Shown piece after piece: positions 50,044-61,267 of a DNA stretch of 64,000 nt. The stretch covers positions 2,294,001-2,358,000 of the forward strand of contig NZ_CP104272.1 of the NCBI RefSeq assembly GCF_025244865.1, in the 5' to 3' direction. The stretch is from Arthrobacter sp. zg-Y1110. Its GTDB lineage: Bacteria > Actinomycetota > Actinomycetes > Actinomycetales > Micrococcaceae. The position numbers and the translations under genes are program-made. How positions within the stretch are numbered: the first letter of the stretch is position 1; every line of letters starts with the position of its first letter. Under the pieces are notes generated by a model. The model made no database searches. It saw nothing but the letters and a program-made list of their open reading frames with translations, and was not told where the DNA came from.

Positions 50044-50577
50044 TCAGCGGCTGTCCGCCGGGGCTTCCGCAGCCTCCGTGGATTCCGCACTTTCCGGCAG
50101 GATCACCAAACCGCTTTCGGGCGGGACCGGAAGTCCGGGGACGTCGACGGCGACCTGCCACCGCGGGCTTCCCAACTCGCTGATGACCTTCCGCAGCTGG
50201 CTGCGCAGTGCCTCGGACAGCAGTTCGCCGCCGTCGAGGAGCGTGCGCTCAATGTTCTGTGCTTCGAGGAGTGCTTCCTTGCCCTGCTCGGTGATAGTCA
50301 CCATGTGGCTGCGCTTGTCGAGGTCATTGCGCACACGGCTCACGTGTCCGTGGGTCTCCAGGCGGGCGAGGGTCTTGCCCATCGTCTGGGCCTGAACACG
50401 CACCAGCTGCGCCAGGCGTGCCTGCGTCATGGGCCCCTGGGTGTCAAGAACTCCCAACGCGATGACACCTGCGTGGGTCAGTCCAATGCTGACCAACCGC
50501 TCATTCCAGGCATGCTCTACAAGGCGGGCAGCAGTAGACAACAGGCGCCCGGTGGGCCAGCGCTCCATATCCGGCAT
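50044..50577 (-). CDS. MarR-family transcriptional regulator
   Basis: A 177-residue winged-helix protein. Helices before the wing are STAARLVEHAWNERL and LTHAGVIALGVL, the recognition region is TQARLAQLVRVQAQTMGKTLARLE, and the wing is VRNDLDKRSHMVTIT. The C-terminal 40 residues, with Pro and Glu, look disordered. I chose the ATG at 50577; an upstream in-frame ATG exists but would run into the peroxiredoxin region. It is divergent from the Bcp peroxiredoxin gene, so control of that gene is plausible but unproven. Confidence 0.9.
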   Translation of the reverse strand: MPDMERWPTGRLLSTAARLVEHAWNERLVSIGLTHAGVIALGVLDTQGPMTQARLAQLVRVQAQTMGKTLARLETHGHVSRVRNDLDKRSHMVTITEQGKEALLEAQNIERTLLDGGELLSEALRSQLRKVISELGSPRWQVAVDVPGLPVPPESGLVILPESAESTEAAEAPADSR

Positions 50578-50728
50578 AAAATAAAACTCTTCCTCTCGGC
50601 GACGGATCCGTCCGCGAACAGTCAGTTTGCTGAGTACGGCCCGATCCACAGTCTAGGATAGCCACCGCACGTTGGAAATGTCGCGTTTTAACGCACCAAC
50701 GGCGAAATCGACACCAAGGAGAGACCTA

Positions 50729-51196
50729 ATGCCCCGTCTGAGCCCGGATGAAACCGCACCCGAATTCGCGCTTCCCGCCGCCGATGGGACAACCGTGTCA
50801 TTGGCGGACCTTCATGGCAGCAGCACCATCGTCTACTTCTATCCGGCCGCGGCCACGCCCGGCTGCACGAAGGAGGCCTGCGACTTCCGCGATAACCTGA
50901 ACAGCCTCAAAGGCGCCGGCTACACCGTTCTTGGTGTCTCCCCCGACCCGGTGGAGAAGCTGGAGAAGTTCGCGGCATCCGAAAACCTGAACTTCCCGCT
51001 GCTCTCCGACGCCGACCACGCCGTGGCCGAAGCCTACGGAGCATGGGGCGAGAAGAAGAACTACGGCCGCACCTACGAAGGGCTGATCAGGTCCACCGTT
51101 GTGGTGAACCCCGAAGGCAAGGTTGCCCTCGCCCAGTACAACGTGAAGGCGACCGGGCATGTTGCCAAGCTCCGGCGTGACCTGGGGCTCGACTAA
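50729..51196 (+). CDS. bcp: Thiol peroxidase of the Bcp/PrxQ type
   Basis: A 155-residue peroxiredoxin. The peroxidatic Cys46 is in TPGCTKEACDF, with the likely resolving Cys51 five residues later, as in atypical two-Cys Bcp proteins. It would reduce hydroperoxides with thioredoxin. The start at the ATG at 50729 follows AAGGAGAGACC and gives the conserved LSPDETAPEFALP; the frame opens earlier at 50672. It is divergent from the MarR gene by 151 bases. Confidence 0.94.
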   Translation: MPRLSPDETAPEFALPAADGTTVSLADLHGSSTIVYFYPAAATPGCTKEACDFRDNLNSLKGAGYTVLGVSPDPVEKLEKFAASENLNFPLLSDADHAVAEAYGAWGEKKNYGRTYEGLIRSTVVVNPEGKVALAQYNVKATGHVAKLRRDLGLD

Positions 51197-51254
51197 CCTC
51201 GGGTAGACTAAAACCGGTTTCCCGGCTGCGCAATACAGCAGGCAGGGGAAATCG

Positions 51255-51339
<85 letters not shown>

Positions 51340-51346
51340 GATATCA

Positions 51347-51376
51347 AAGCCCCGGTCTTCGGACCGGGGCTTTTTT
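51347..51376 (+). terminator. Terminator after tRNA-Leu
   Basis: An 11-bp stem (AAGCCCCGGTC with its complement) closed by a TTCG tetraloop, followed by TTTTTT. Directly after the tRNA. Confidence 0.93.
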
Positions 51377-51573
51377 CGTGCCCGGGCCCATCGCCTCCGG
51401 CCCGGCGTTGCCGAATCGTAACCACGCCGAGGGTGACGAATGTCACGTAACAGAAACACTTCCGCATTAGGCTCTGTCCATACGTGTGCGTCCAACGGAC
51501 GCATCCGGGCTGGTTTTCCGGCCGCAGGCAGCACTCGCATCGCGTTCATCCGCCCTTGAGGAGTACCCAAAAC

Positions 51574-53268
51574 ATGTTTTCAGCAGACAGTGTCCGGAAA
51601 GGCCGGTCCGCGAAAAAGCGCGCGTCCGCCCTTACCGCCGGCCTCGCCCTGAGCGCGCTTGTGCTTTCGGGCTGTGCCCAAAGCAACCGCGAGGAAGGGG
51701 CCGACGGCGGCTCCAGTGACGTGGACGGCACCTTCGTTTTCGCCGCTTCATCCGATCCCAAATCCCTGGACCCCGCCTTCGCGTCCGACGGCGAATCCTT
51801 CCGCGTCAGCCGCCAGATCTTCGAAGGCCTGGTCGGCGTCGAACCCGGCACCGCGGACCCGGCCCCGCTGCTGGCGAAGTCATGGGAGGCTTCGGCAGAC
51901 GGCATGACCTACACGTTCGACCTCGAAGAGGGCGTCAAGTTCCACGACGGCACCGATTTCAATGCCGAAGCGGTCTGCGCCAACTTTGACCGCTGGTACA
52001 ACTTCACCGGCATCCAGCAGGCCGAAAGCCAGGCCTACTACTACGGCATGCTTTTCAAGGGCTTCTCGGATACACCCGAAGAGGCAACCTACAAGTCCTG
52101 CGAAGCGTCCTCGGACGCCGAAGCCGTGATTACGCTGAACAAGCCCTTCGCCGGCTTTGTTGCCGCACTCTCGCTGCCGGCCTTCAGCATGCAGAGCCCG
52201 GCCGCCCTGGAGGAATTCGGTGCCAACAACTCATCGGGCACCGCCGAAGCCCCCGAGCTGACCGAATACGCCAAGGAACACCCCACCGGCACCGGTCCCT
52301 ACAAGTTCGACGGCTGGGACGTGGGCAACCAGCTGACCCTGTCCCTCAACGAGGATTACTGGGGCGGCGACGACGCCCAGGTCACCGACATCATCTTCCG
52401 CGTCATCGACGATCCGCAGGCCCGCCGCCAGTCGCTGGAGTCCGGCGACATTGACGGCTACGACCTCGTGGCCCCCGCCGACACCGAGGCACTGGCCGAC
52501 GCCGGCTTCAAGGTGATCCCGCGCGATCCGTTCACCATCCTGTACCTGGGCATCAACCAGCAGGTGCCCGAGCTGGCCGACCCCAAGGTCCGCCAGGCCA
52601 TTGCGCACGCCATCGACAAGGAAGCACTGGTTAGCCAGACCCTGCCCGAGGGCACCAAGGTGGCCACCCAGTTCATCCCCGACGTCGTCAACGGCTACAA
52701 CGAAGACGTCACCACGTACGAATACGACCCGGCGAAGGCCAAGGCCCTGCTGGCCGAAGCCGGCTTCCCGGACGGTTTCACCGTGCAGTTCAACTACCCC
52801 ACCGGCGTCTCCCGGCCGTACATGCCCACGCCTGAGCAGGTCTTCACCAACCTGAGCGCACAGCTGGCCGAAGTCGGCATCACGGTCACCCCGCAGTCGG
52901 ACAAATGGTCCCCGGACTACCTCGACCGCGTGCAGGCAGGCTCCGATCACGGCCTGCACCTGCTGGGCTGGACCGGCGACTACAACGACACGGACAACTT
53001 CGTAGGCGTGTTCTTCGGCCAGGAGAAGCCCGAGTTCGGCTTCAACAACCCGGAGATCTTCAGCGCGCTGGAAGAGGCACGCCAGGTCTCCACCCTCGAG
53101 GAGCAGACCCCGCTCTACGAGCAGATCAATGAGGACATTGCCCAGTTCGTGCCGGCCATCCCGCTGGCACACCCGGCGCCGTCGCTCGCCTTCTCCGAGC
53201 GGGTCGAGTCCTACCCGGCCAGCCCGGTGAACGACGAAGTCTTCAGCGAAATCAAGCTCTCCAAGTAA
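51574..53268 (+). CDS. Family 5 ABC substrate-binding lipoprotein (peptide/oligopeptide)
   Basis: A 564-residue lipoprotein. Basic N-terminal KKRASAL, hydrophobic core and lipobox LSGC give Cys34 as the lipid anchor. The mature part has the SBP5 landmarks: FVFAASSDPKSLDPA, QIFEGLVGVE, GVKFHDGTDFNAEAV, and the tail VPAIPLAHPAPS. Family 5 binds dipeptides, oligopeptides or nickel; a peptide ligand is likeliest. The ATG at 51574 has TTGAGGAG upstream. Two permease genes follow on the same strand, 102 bases after the stop, and a paralogue lies 4.5 kb downstream. Confidence 0.92.
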   Translation: MFSADSVRKGRSAKKRASALTAGLALSALVLSGCAQSNREEGADGGSSDVDGTFVFAASSDPKSLDPAFASDGESFRVSRQIFEGLVGVEPGTADPAPLLAKSWEASADGMTYTFDLEEGVKFHDGTDFNAEAVCANFDRWYNFTGIQQAESQAYYYGMLFKGFSDTPEEATYKSCEASSDAEAVITLNKPFAGFVAALSLPAFSMQSPAALEEFGANNSSGTAEAPELTEYAKEHPTGTGPYKFDGWDVGNQLTLSLNEDYWGGDDAQVTDIIFRVIDDPQARRQSLESGDIDGYDLVAPADTEALADAGFKVIPRDPFTILYLGINQQVPELADPKVRQAIAHAIDKEALVSQTLPEGTKVATQFIPDVVNGYNEDVTTYEYDPAKAKALLAEAGFPDGFTVQFNYPTGVSRPYMPTPEQVFTNLSAQLAEVGITVTPQSDKWSPDYLDRVQAGSDHGLHLLGWTGDYNDTDNFVGVFFGQEKPEFGFNNPEIFSALEEARQVSTLEEQTPLYEQINEDIAQFVPAIPLAHPAPSLAFSERVESYPASPVNDEVFSEIKLSK

Positions 53269-53370
53269 CACCTCAGCGGAGGCCGGGGACCCCGCGGGGT
53301 CCCCGGCCTCCTACGCGCCTCGCCTTTTCCACCCCAGATCCTCCAGCCCCACGGCTGGGAAAGGACACTC

Positions 53371-54375
53371 GTGCTACGAGTCATCGGCAAACGCCTTCTT
53401 ATGCTGATCCCCACCCTGATCGGCCTTTCGATCCTGCTGTTCCTGTGGGTCCGCAACCTGCCCGGCGGTCCGGCCACCGCCCTGCTCGGTGACAAGGCCT
53501 CCCCCGAAGCCATCGCCAACATCAACAAGGCCTACGGCTTTGACCGACCGCTGATCGAGCAGTACTTCACCTATGTCGGAAAGCTCCTAAAGGGCGACTT
53601 CGGCACCTCCATCGTCACCGGGCGCCCGGTGCTCGAGGAATTCGCCACCCGCTTTCCCGCCACCGTGGAGCTGGCGGTCGTGGCGCTTATCTTCGCGATC
53701 GGCATCGGCATCCCGCTGGGTTATCTGGCCGCCCGCCACTACGGACGTTTCTGGGACCACTCCTCGGTGGTCCTGTCCCTGATCGGCATTACCGTCCCGG
53801 TGTTCTTCCTGGCCTTCATCCTCAAGTGGGTGCTGGCCATCCAGCTGGGCTGGTTCCCCACCGACGGACGCCAGGATCCACGCATCGATGCCACGCACGT
53901 TACCGACTTCTACGTTTTGGACGGTCTGCTTACCCGGGAATGGGACGCATCCTGGGACGCCGTTATGCACCTGGTGCTTCCCGCCATCGCCCTCGGGACC
54001 ATTCCGCTGGCGATCATCGTGCGCATTACCAGGGCATCGGTCCTGGAGGTCCAGGGCGCCGACTATGTCCGCACGGCCCGCGCCAAAGGACTGATGGAGA
54101 AGACCATCCGCGGCCGTTTTGTGCTGCGCAACGCCATGCTCCCGGTAACCACCACCATCGGCCTGCAGACCGGCCTGCTGATCTCCGGTGCCGTGCTGAC
54201 CGAGACGGTCTTCGCGTTCAGCGGTATCGGCAGGTTCCTGAGGGACGCGATCTTCGCCCTCGACTATCCCGTCCTGCAGGGCTTCATTGTCTTCATTGCC
54301 GTGGCGTACTCACTGATCAACCTGCTGGTTGACGTGTCCTACGGCTTCATCGATCCAAGGGTGCGTGTCCAGTGA
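53371..54375 (+). CDS. Peptide ABC transporter permease (DppB type)
   Basis: A 334-residue inner-membrane permease with about six spans (first at residues 9-30) and the EAA-type coupling loop near residue 225 (ADYVRTARAKGL). The N-terminal VIGKRLLMLIPTLIGLSILLF is the DppB/OppB start. The GTG at 53371 is the best start. It ends by overlapping the next permease in a GTGA arrangement, and it would form the transmembrane dimer with that partner. Confidence 0.94.
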   Translation: MLRVIGKRLLMLIPTLIGLSILLFLWVRNLPGGPATALLGDKASPEAIANINKAYGFDRPLIEQYFTYVGKLLKGDFGTSIVTGRPVLEEFATRFPATVELAVVALIFAIGIGIPLGYLAARHYGRFWDHSSVVLSLIGITVPVFFLAFILKWVLAIQLGWFPTDGRQDPRIDATHVTDFYVLDGLLTREWDASWDAVMHLVLPAIALGTIPLAIIVRITRASVLEVQGADYVRTARAKGLMEKTIRGRFVLRNAMLPVTTTIGLQTGLLISGAVLTETVFAFSGIGRFLRDAIFALDYPVLQGFIVFIAVAYSLINLLVDVSYGFIDPRVRVQ

Positions 54376-55316
54376 GTACTACTCTGCCTCCCGCAGCCGG
54401 CGGGTCCATCCTTCCCGACGGTGCTCCCACCGCCAAGCCCGCCACCGGAAGCGGGATGTGGAAAGACGCTTTCCGCCGCCTGCGCCGCAACCCTGCCGCC
54501 GTCGCCGGCGCCGTCATCGTGGGGCTGTTCATATTGGTGGCCATCCTCGCCCCGCTGCTTGCCCCCTTCGGCGGCGACGACCTCCCCGGCCGTACGGAGA
54601 TCACCCCCACCAACATCCCCGGACCGGGAGACATTGACGGCTACCCCCTGGGCCTGGACCGTTTCGGCGGCGATGTCCTCTCCAAGCTGATCTGGGGCGC
54701 CCGGGCGTCACTGATCATCGGCGTAGTGTCCACGGCACTGGGCCTGGCCGGCGGAGTGCTGCTCGGCGTGATCGCCGGCGGCCTGGGCGGCTGGGTGGAC
54801 AGCGTGATCATGCGCTTCGCCGACATCCTGCTCTCCGTACCGAACCTGCTGCTCGCCGTGAGCATTGCCGCCCTCCTGGGCCAGAGTTCCCTGGCAATCA
54901 TGATTGCCATCGGTGTCTCGCAGGTACCTATCTTCGCCCGGCTCCTGCGTTCGTCAATGATTTCCCAGCGCAGCGCCGACTACATCCTGTCTGCGCAGAC
55001 CCTGGGGCTAAGCCGGCGGACAATCACCATGAGCCACCTGCTGCCCAACAGCATGGGTCCGCTGATCGTGCAGGCCACCCTCACCCTGGCGACAGCAGTC
55101 ATCGACGCCGCCGCACTGGCCTTCCTGGGCCTCGGCGGCGGCCTGCCGCAGACCGCCGAGTGGGGCCGGATGCTTACCTACGCGCAGGCCGAACTGGCCG
55201 TGGCACCGCAGCTGGCCTTTCTCCCGGGTATCTGCATTGCCATCACCGCGCTTGGATTCACCCTGCTGGGCGAGTCCCTCCGTGAGGCCCTGGATCCCAA
55301 GACACGGCGAAAGTAG
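54372..55316 (+). CDS. Peptide ABC transporter permease (DppC type)
   Basis: A 314-residue inner-membrane permease with six spans; an N-terminal RNPAAVAGAVIVGLFILVA start is usual for DppC, and the coupling loop RSADYILSAQTLGLS is near residue 205. The GTG at 54372 overlaps the upstream stop, so translation is coupled. The ATPase is not on this strand: a fused ATPase gene lies convergently downstream, with a TPR gene between them. Confidence 0.94.
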   Translation: MSTTLPPAAGGSILPDGAPTAKPATGSGMWKDAFRRLRRNPAAVAGAVIVGLFILVAILAPLLAPFGGDDLPGRTEITPTNIPGPGDIDGYPLGLDRFGGDVLSKLIWGARASLIIGVVSTALGLAGGVLLGVIAGGLGGWVDSVIMRFADILLSVPNLLLAVSIAALLGQSSLAIMIAIGVSQVPIFARLLRSSMISQRSADYILSAQTLGLSRRTITMSHLLPNSMGPLIVQATLTLATAVIDAAALAFLGLGGGLPQTAEWGRMLTYAQAELAVAPQLAFLPGICIAITALGFTLLGESLREALDPKTRRK

Positions 55317-55347
55317 CCAGCGCGGACGGCGAGGCCTTGCGTCAACG

Positions 55348-55379
55348 AAGAAGGGCCCTCCAAATGGAGGGCCCTTCTT
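55348..55379. terminator. Bidirectional terminator downstream of the permeases
   Basis: A 14-bp stem (AAGAAGGGCCCTCC with its complement) closed by AAAT, 30 bases after the DppC-type stop. It separates the permeases from the convergent TPR and ATPase genes. Confidence 0.85.
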
Positions 55380-55424
55380 GGTTGGCCGGCTTGGTTGTCC
55401 GGCTTGGTTGTCCGGCTTCGTTGC
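55379..55424. repeat. 13-bp tandem repeat (about 3.5 copies)
   Basis: GTCCGGCTTGGTT-like units follow one another at 55379-55424 between the terminator and the TPR gene end. The last copy is degenerate. No function is evident; it could be a slippage-prone spacer. Confidence 0.7.
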
Positions 55425-55433
55425 CCGTACGGT

Positions 55434-55970
55434 TCAGGCGCGGTGGCAGGCCCCGCCGTCGAGCGAAGCGAGGTAATCGGCATTGCCGTGCAGCGCCGGA
55501 AGATACCGTTCCAGGTCTTCCGACGAAACATTCTCCGCGAGCAGGACTAGGAGACCGGCGAGCGCCGCGTTCGCCTTGCCCGCCGCATGCAGGGTCAGGG
55601 CCTCGAAGACCCCAAGCGACACTGACCCGGGAAAGCTCTGCCGGGCGCGGGCAAAGACCGCCAGCGAGTCCTCCGGGCGCCCGAGCAGCCGCAGGGTGCT
55701 GCCGTACTGCAGATAGCAGCGCCGCAGCACGTCGCCCTCGAGGCCCAATGCCAGCGCCTGTTCGTAGAATCCGGCAGCCGTTGCCTCTTCACCTGCCGTG
55801 TCATAGGCGCCGCCCACTTCATAGAGGACGCGGGCATTGTCCGGATAGCGGTCCAGGACATCCAGCAGCGCCGCGATGGTGGGGGCCATGTCCTCCCGGT
55901 TCCGGGCCGCGAGCAGCTGCCGCAGTTCTGCTTCCAGGTCCGCTGCGGAACCCGCCGGCGTTTCAGCCAT
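55434..55970 (-). CDS. Tetratricopeptide-repeat protein
   Basis: A 178-residue helical protein with several TPR-like helix pairs: AALLDVLDRYPDNARVLYEVG, ATAAGFYEQALALGLEGD and LAVFARARQSFPGSVSLGVFEAL (each read in part). The pattern of aromatic and small residues at TPR positions supports a superhelical adaptor. The ATG at 55970 lies two bases after the stop of the fused ATPase gene, so the two are one transcript. A link to transporter regulation is inference from position. Confidence 0.75.
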   Translation of the reverse strand: MAETPAGSAADLEAELRQLLAARNREDMAPTIAALLDVLDRYPDNARVLYEVGGAYDTAGEEATAAGFYEQALALGLEGDVLRRCYLQYGSTLRLLGRPEDSLAVFARARQSFPGSVSLGVFEALTLHAAGKANAALAGLLVLLAENVSSEDLERYLPALHGNADYLASLDGGACHRA

Positions 55971-55972
55971 GG

Positions 55973-57691
<1,719 letters not shown>

Positions 57692-57815
57692 TTCCCCATC
57701 CTGCCCCACCCGCACCCCTAGTGACGCGTGTCTCACAGCGGTTTACCGGTTTTTAATCATTTAGAATGAAGAATCACTGAAAATGAGGGATGGAGCGTCC
57801 CGGAGGAGTATCACC

Positions 57816-59555
57816 GTGACCAAATCCGGCACCGCCAAATCCGGCACCGTTAAATCCGGCCCTGCCAAAGATCCAGCCACCGGATCCGGCGCTCCCGCCC
57901 TTTCCCGACGCTCCGTCATCCGTGCAGGCGCGGTGGCTGCGGCGTTTATGCTCGCCGGCTGCACCGCCGAAGCGGACTCCCCCTCCCCCACTCCCACACC
58001 CACGGCAACCGGTCCGGCCGGCCCCAAGGAGCGGTTCACCTTTGCGACGGCGGCCCGCCCGGTCACGTTGGACCCCGCGCTTGCTGTGGACACCGAGTCC
58101 TACCGGGTGACCCGGCAGGTTTTGGAAGGCCTGGTTGGAGTTGACGCCCTGACCTCGGCACCGATACCCCTGCTGGCGAAGAGCTGGACCAAGTCCGAGG
58201 ACCGCAGGACGTACACGTTTGACCTGCGGCGCGATGTCACGTTCCACGACGGCGAGCCCTTCAACGCAGAAGCCGTGCGCCGGAACTTCGAGCGCTGGTA
58301 CACCCTGCCGGAATCCGTGCGTAACGATTCCCTCATGTACAGATCAGTCTTCCGGGGATTCTCGGACTCCCCGAAGACCGCGGTTTACCGCGAATGCGTA
58401 GTGGAGGACGAGTACACGGTGCGGGTGGAGCTTACCGAGCCGCTCGACAGCTTCATTCCCGCCCTGGCCGCTCCGGCGTTCGCCATGTCATCTCCGAAGG
58501 CCCTGGCTGATGCCACGGCCGATGCCCTCACCCAGGAACGCAATGGCCGGAACATCTCGGCCTACGGTGCACATCCGGTGGGCACCGGGCCGTTCCAGTT
58601 CGTCAGCTGGAACGACGACACCGTGGAGCTGGCAGCGTACCCGGACTATTGGGGCGAAGTCGGACAGGTCGGCACGGTTGTGTTCAAGACTCTTTCCAGC
58701 CCGGAGGGCCGGCTGCGGGCGCTGAAGAAGGGCGAGGTGGACGGCTATGACCTGGTGACCGTCAACGACGTCGGCGACCTGGCCCGCAACGGCCTGCAGA
58801 TCCAGCAGCGGGATCCGTATTCCATCCTCTATCTGGGCATCAACTCCAATTTCCCCGGGATGGACAATGTACTGATCCGCCGGGCAGTGGCCCATGCCAT
58901 CGACAAGCCCGCCGTATTGGACGGCCTGTTCCTCAACGGCACCAAGACCGCCAACCAGTTCCTTCCGCAGAAACTCGGCCTGACCTCGGACACCGTTGCC
59001 AGCTACGGGTACGACGTGGACAAGGCCCGTGAGCTGCTCACGGAAGCCGGCTATGACGGGCGCGAGCTGCCCTTCTACTACCCCCGCCGCGTCACCCGCA
59101 GCTACCTGCCCGCCCCGGAACGGGTCTACGCCAGGCTTAGCAGCCAGCTCACCGCAGCCGGCTTCAACATCCGTCCGGTCCCCGTGGACTGGTCCGAGGG
59201 CTACCTCGAAAAGGTCCAGGGCAAGGAGGACCGGGCCTTCCATCTGCTGGGGCTTGCCGGGACCTACGAGGCCGGGGACAACTTTGTCGGAACCCTGTTT
59301 GGCCGGTATACCGACGAATTTTCCTATAACGATCCCGAGGTTTTCAGCGGCATCGAAAAAGCGCGCAGCCTCGTGGAAGGCCAGGAACAGACCGACGCCT
59401 ACCGGGCCATTACCGACCGGATTTCCGAACGCGTACCGGCGGTGCCCCTCGCCTTCCCCATTTCCGCCCTCGCTTTGTCCCCCCGCGTGGCCGGCTATCC
59501 CACCAGCCCCGTCCTGCACGAAGTGTTCAACCGGATAACGCTGGCCGAACGCTGA
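57816..59555 (+). CDS. Second family 5 ABC substrate-binding protein (Tat-type lipoprotein)
   Basis: A 579-residue SBP5 paralogue of the 51574 gene. The N-terminus has RR at 31-32 followed by SVIRAG and a lipobox LAGC with Cys49, a twin-arginine-type lipoprotein signal. The mature domain begins [15 protein letters not shown], with VLEGLVGVD and [15 protein letters not shown]. The start GTG at 57816 follows CGGAGGAG. A 15-bp tandem codon repeat makes [16 protein letters not shown] just after the start. It is divergent from the ATPase gene and probably feeds the same permease. Confidence 0.9.
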   Translation: MTKSGTAKSGTVKSGPAKDPATGSGAPALSRRSVIRAGAVAAAFMLAGCTAEADSPSPTPTPTATGPAGPKERFTFATAARPVTLDPALAVDTESYRVTRQVLEGLVGVDALTSAPIPLLAKSWTKSEDRRTYTFDLRRDVTFHDGEPFNAEAVRRNFERWYTLPESVRNDSLMYRSVFRGFSDSPKTAVYRECVVEDEYTVRVELTEPLDSFIPALAAPAFAMSSPKALADATADALTQERNGRNISAYGAHPVGTGPFQFVSWNDDTVELAAYPDYWGEVGQVGTVVFKTLSSPEGRLRALKKGEVDGYDLVTVNDVGDLARNGLQIQQRDPYSILYLGINSNFPGMDNVLIRRAVAHAIDKPAVLDGLFLNGTKTANQFLPQKLGLTSDTVASYGYDVDKARELLTEAGYDGRELPFYYPRRVTRSYLPAPERVYARLSSQLTAAGFNIRPVPVDWSEGYLEKVQGKEDRAFHLLGLAGTYEAGDNFVGTLFGRYTDEFSYNDPEVFSGIEKARSLVEGQEQTDAYRAITDRISERVPAVPLAFPISALALSPRVAGYPTSPVLHEVFNRITLAER

Positions 59556-59659
59556 GTCCGCCCCCTCCCGCGGAGGGGCTACGTGCAGCGATAATTTTAG
59601 GAAGACATGTGGTCGGGGATACGCTTCTAGGGCTAGCGCCCACGCGACTGGAGAACAAG

Positions 59660-61150
59660 TTGACTGCTAATAGCCCGGCGGATAATTCCGCAACGAAAAC
59701 TGATGTACTGCTGATCGGCGGCGGCATCATGAGCGCCACCCTTGGTGCGTTCCTGAAGCAACTCCAGCCCGATTGGGACATTTCCCTCTACGAGCGCCTT
59801 GACCGGGCGGGGCTGGAAAGCTCCGATCCCTGGAACAACGCGGGAACCGGCCATGCCGCGCTCTGCGAACTGAACTACAGCCCGGCCGCGGCCGACGGCT
59901 CCGTTGATCCGGCGAAGGCGGTGGGCATCAACGAGCAGTTCCAGGTTTCCCGGCAGTTCTGGTCGCATCTGGTGTCTGCAGGCCACATCTCCAACAACTT
60001 CATCAATCCGCTGCCGCACATGAGCTTCGTGTGGGGTGACGCGCATTCCGAGTACCTGCGCCGCCGCTACGAGTCGCTGAGCGCACAGCCCCTGTTCAAG
60101 ACCATGGAGTTCTCCGAGGACCCGGCCAAGCTGGCTGAATGGGCACCCCTGATCATGGAAGGCCGCGACCCGTCACAGCGCGTCGCCGCCTCGCGCGTCG
60201 CCGGAGGCACCGACGTCGACTTCGGTGCCCTGACCCGCGAACTGACCAACTACCTGGGCGCCAACGGCGTGAACCTGCACTTCGGCCACGAGGTCGGCAA
60301 CGTGTCCCGTTCTTCCACCGGCGGCTGGGATGTCAAGGTCAAGGACCGTGCCAGCGGCACCACCCGTACCGTCTCCGCCCGCTTCGTCTTCATCGGCGGC
60401 GGCGGCGGAGCCCTGCACCTGCTCCAGGCATCCGGCATCCCCGAGGGCAAGGGCTTTGGCGGCTTCCCGGTCTCCGGCCAGTTCCTGCGCTCCACGGACG
60501 ATTCGATCATTTCCCGGCACAACGCCAAGGTGTACGGCCAGGCTTCGGTCGGCGCCCCGCCCATGTCCGTGCCCCACCTGGACACCCGCTTCGTGAACGG
60601 GAAGCGTTCGCTGCTGTTCGGCCCGTACGGCGGCTTCTCCCCCAAGTTCCTGAAGACCGGCTCCTACCTGGACCTGCCCCTTTCGGTCCGGCCGTCCAAC
60701 CTGGTGCCCATGTTGGGCGTGGCCAAGGACAACATGAGCCTGGTCAAGTACCTCGTCACCGAGGTGATGAAGACCCGCGAAGGCAAGACACAGGCACTGC
60801 AGGAATTCATGCCTTCGGCGAAGACCGAGGGCTGGGACCTCATCACCGCAGGCCAGCGCGTGCAGGTGATCAAGAAGGATCCGAAGAAGGGCGGTGTGCT
60901 GCAGTTCGGCACCGAACTCATCACCGCCGCCGATGGCTCCATCGGTGCCCTGCTGGGTGCCTCCCCCGGCGCTTCCACGGCACCGCCCATCATGATCAAC
61001 CTGCTGAAGCGCGCCTTCCCCCGCCAGTTCGACGGCTGGGAGCCGAAGATCAAGGAAATGATCCCGGGCTACGGCGTCAAGCTCAACGAGAACGAGCAGT
61101 TGGCGGCAGAGATTGAAGCCGACACCAACAAGGTCCTGGGACTTTCCTAG
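59660..61150 (+). CDS. mqo: Malate:quinone oxidoreductase
   Basis: A 496-residue peripheral flavoenzyme that oxidises malate in the TCA cycle and gives electrons to menaquinone. FAD-binding [17 protein letters not shown] and [30 protein letters not shown] (read in parts) open the protein, followed by [15 protein letters not shown] and [15 protein letters not shown] at 59660 with GGAG six bases upstream is the preferred start; a longer frame to 59609 starts with GTG. It is followed by a strong hairpin, so the RND pump is a separate unit. Confidence 0.93.
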   Translation: MTANSPADNSATKTDVLLIGGGIMSATLGAFLKQLQPDWDISLYERLDRAGLESSDPWNNAGTGHAALCELNYSPAAADGSVDPAKAVGINEQFQVSRQFWSHLVSAGHISNNFINPLPHMSFVWGDAHSEYLRRRYESLSAQPLFKTMEFSEDPAKLAEWAPLIMEGRDPSQRVAASRVAGGTDVDFGALTRELTNYLGANGVNLHFGHEVGNVSRSSTGGWDVKVKDRASGTTRTVSARFVFIGGGGGALHLLQASGIPEGKGFGGFPVSGQFLRSTDDSIISRHNAKVYGQASVGAPPMSVPHLDTRFVNGKRSLLFGPYGGFSPKFLKTGSYLDLPLSVRPSNLVPMLGVAKDNMSLVKYLVTEVMKTREGKTQALQEFMPSAKTEGWDLITAGQRVQVIKKDPKKGGVLQFGTELITAADGSIGALLGASPGASTAPPIMINLLKRAFPRQFDGWEPKIKEMIPGYGVKLNENEQLAAEIEADTNKVLGLS

Positions 61151-61164
61151 CACCTGTCGTATCC

Positions 61165-61200
61165 GCGGCGCAGGTCCCCTTCCGGGCGGACCTGCGCCGC
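61165..61200 (+). terminator. Terminator of mqo
   Basis: A 13-bp stem (GCGGCGCAGGTCC with its complement) with an 10-base loop, 14 bases after the mqo stop. No T-run. Confidence 0.7.
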
Positions 61201-61267
61201 ACAGCGATTTACGACGCCGGCACGGCCGCGTCGCCCAACTCCAGTTCGCCCTTCCTAAGGCAGGATC

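Noticed and set aside
55379..55424. 13-bp repeats as a CRISPR array
   Set aside because: The repeats are short, direct and without spacers, and there are no cas genes.
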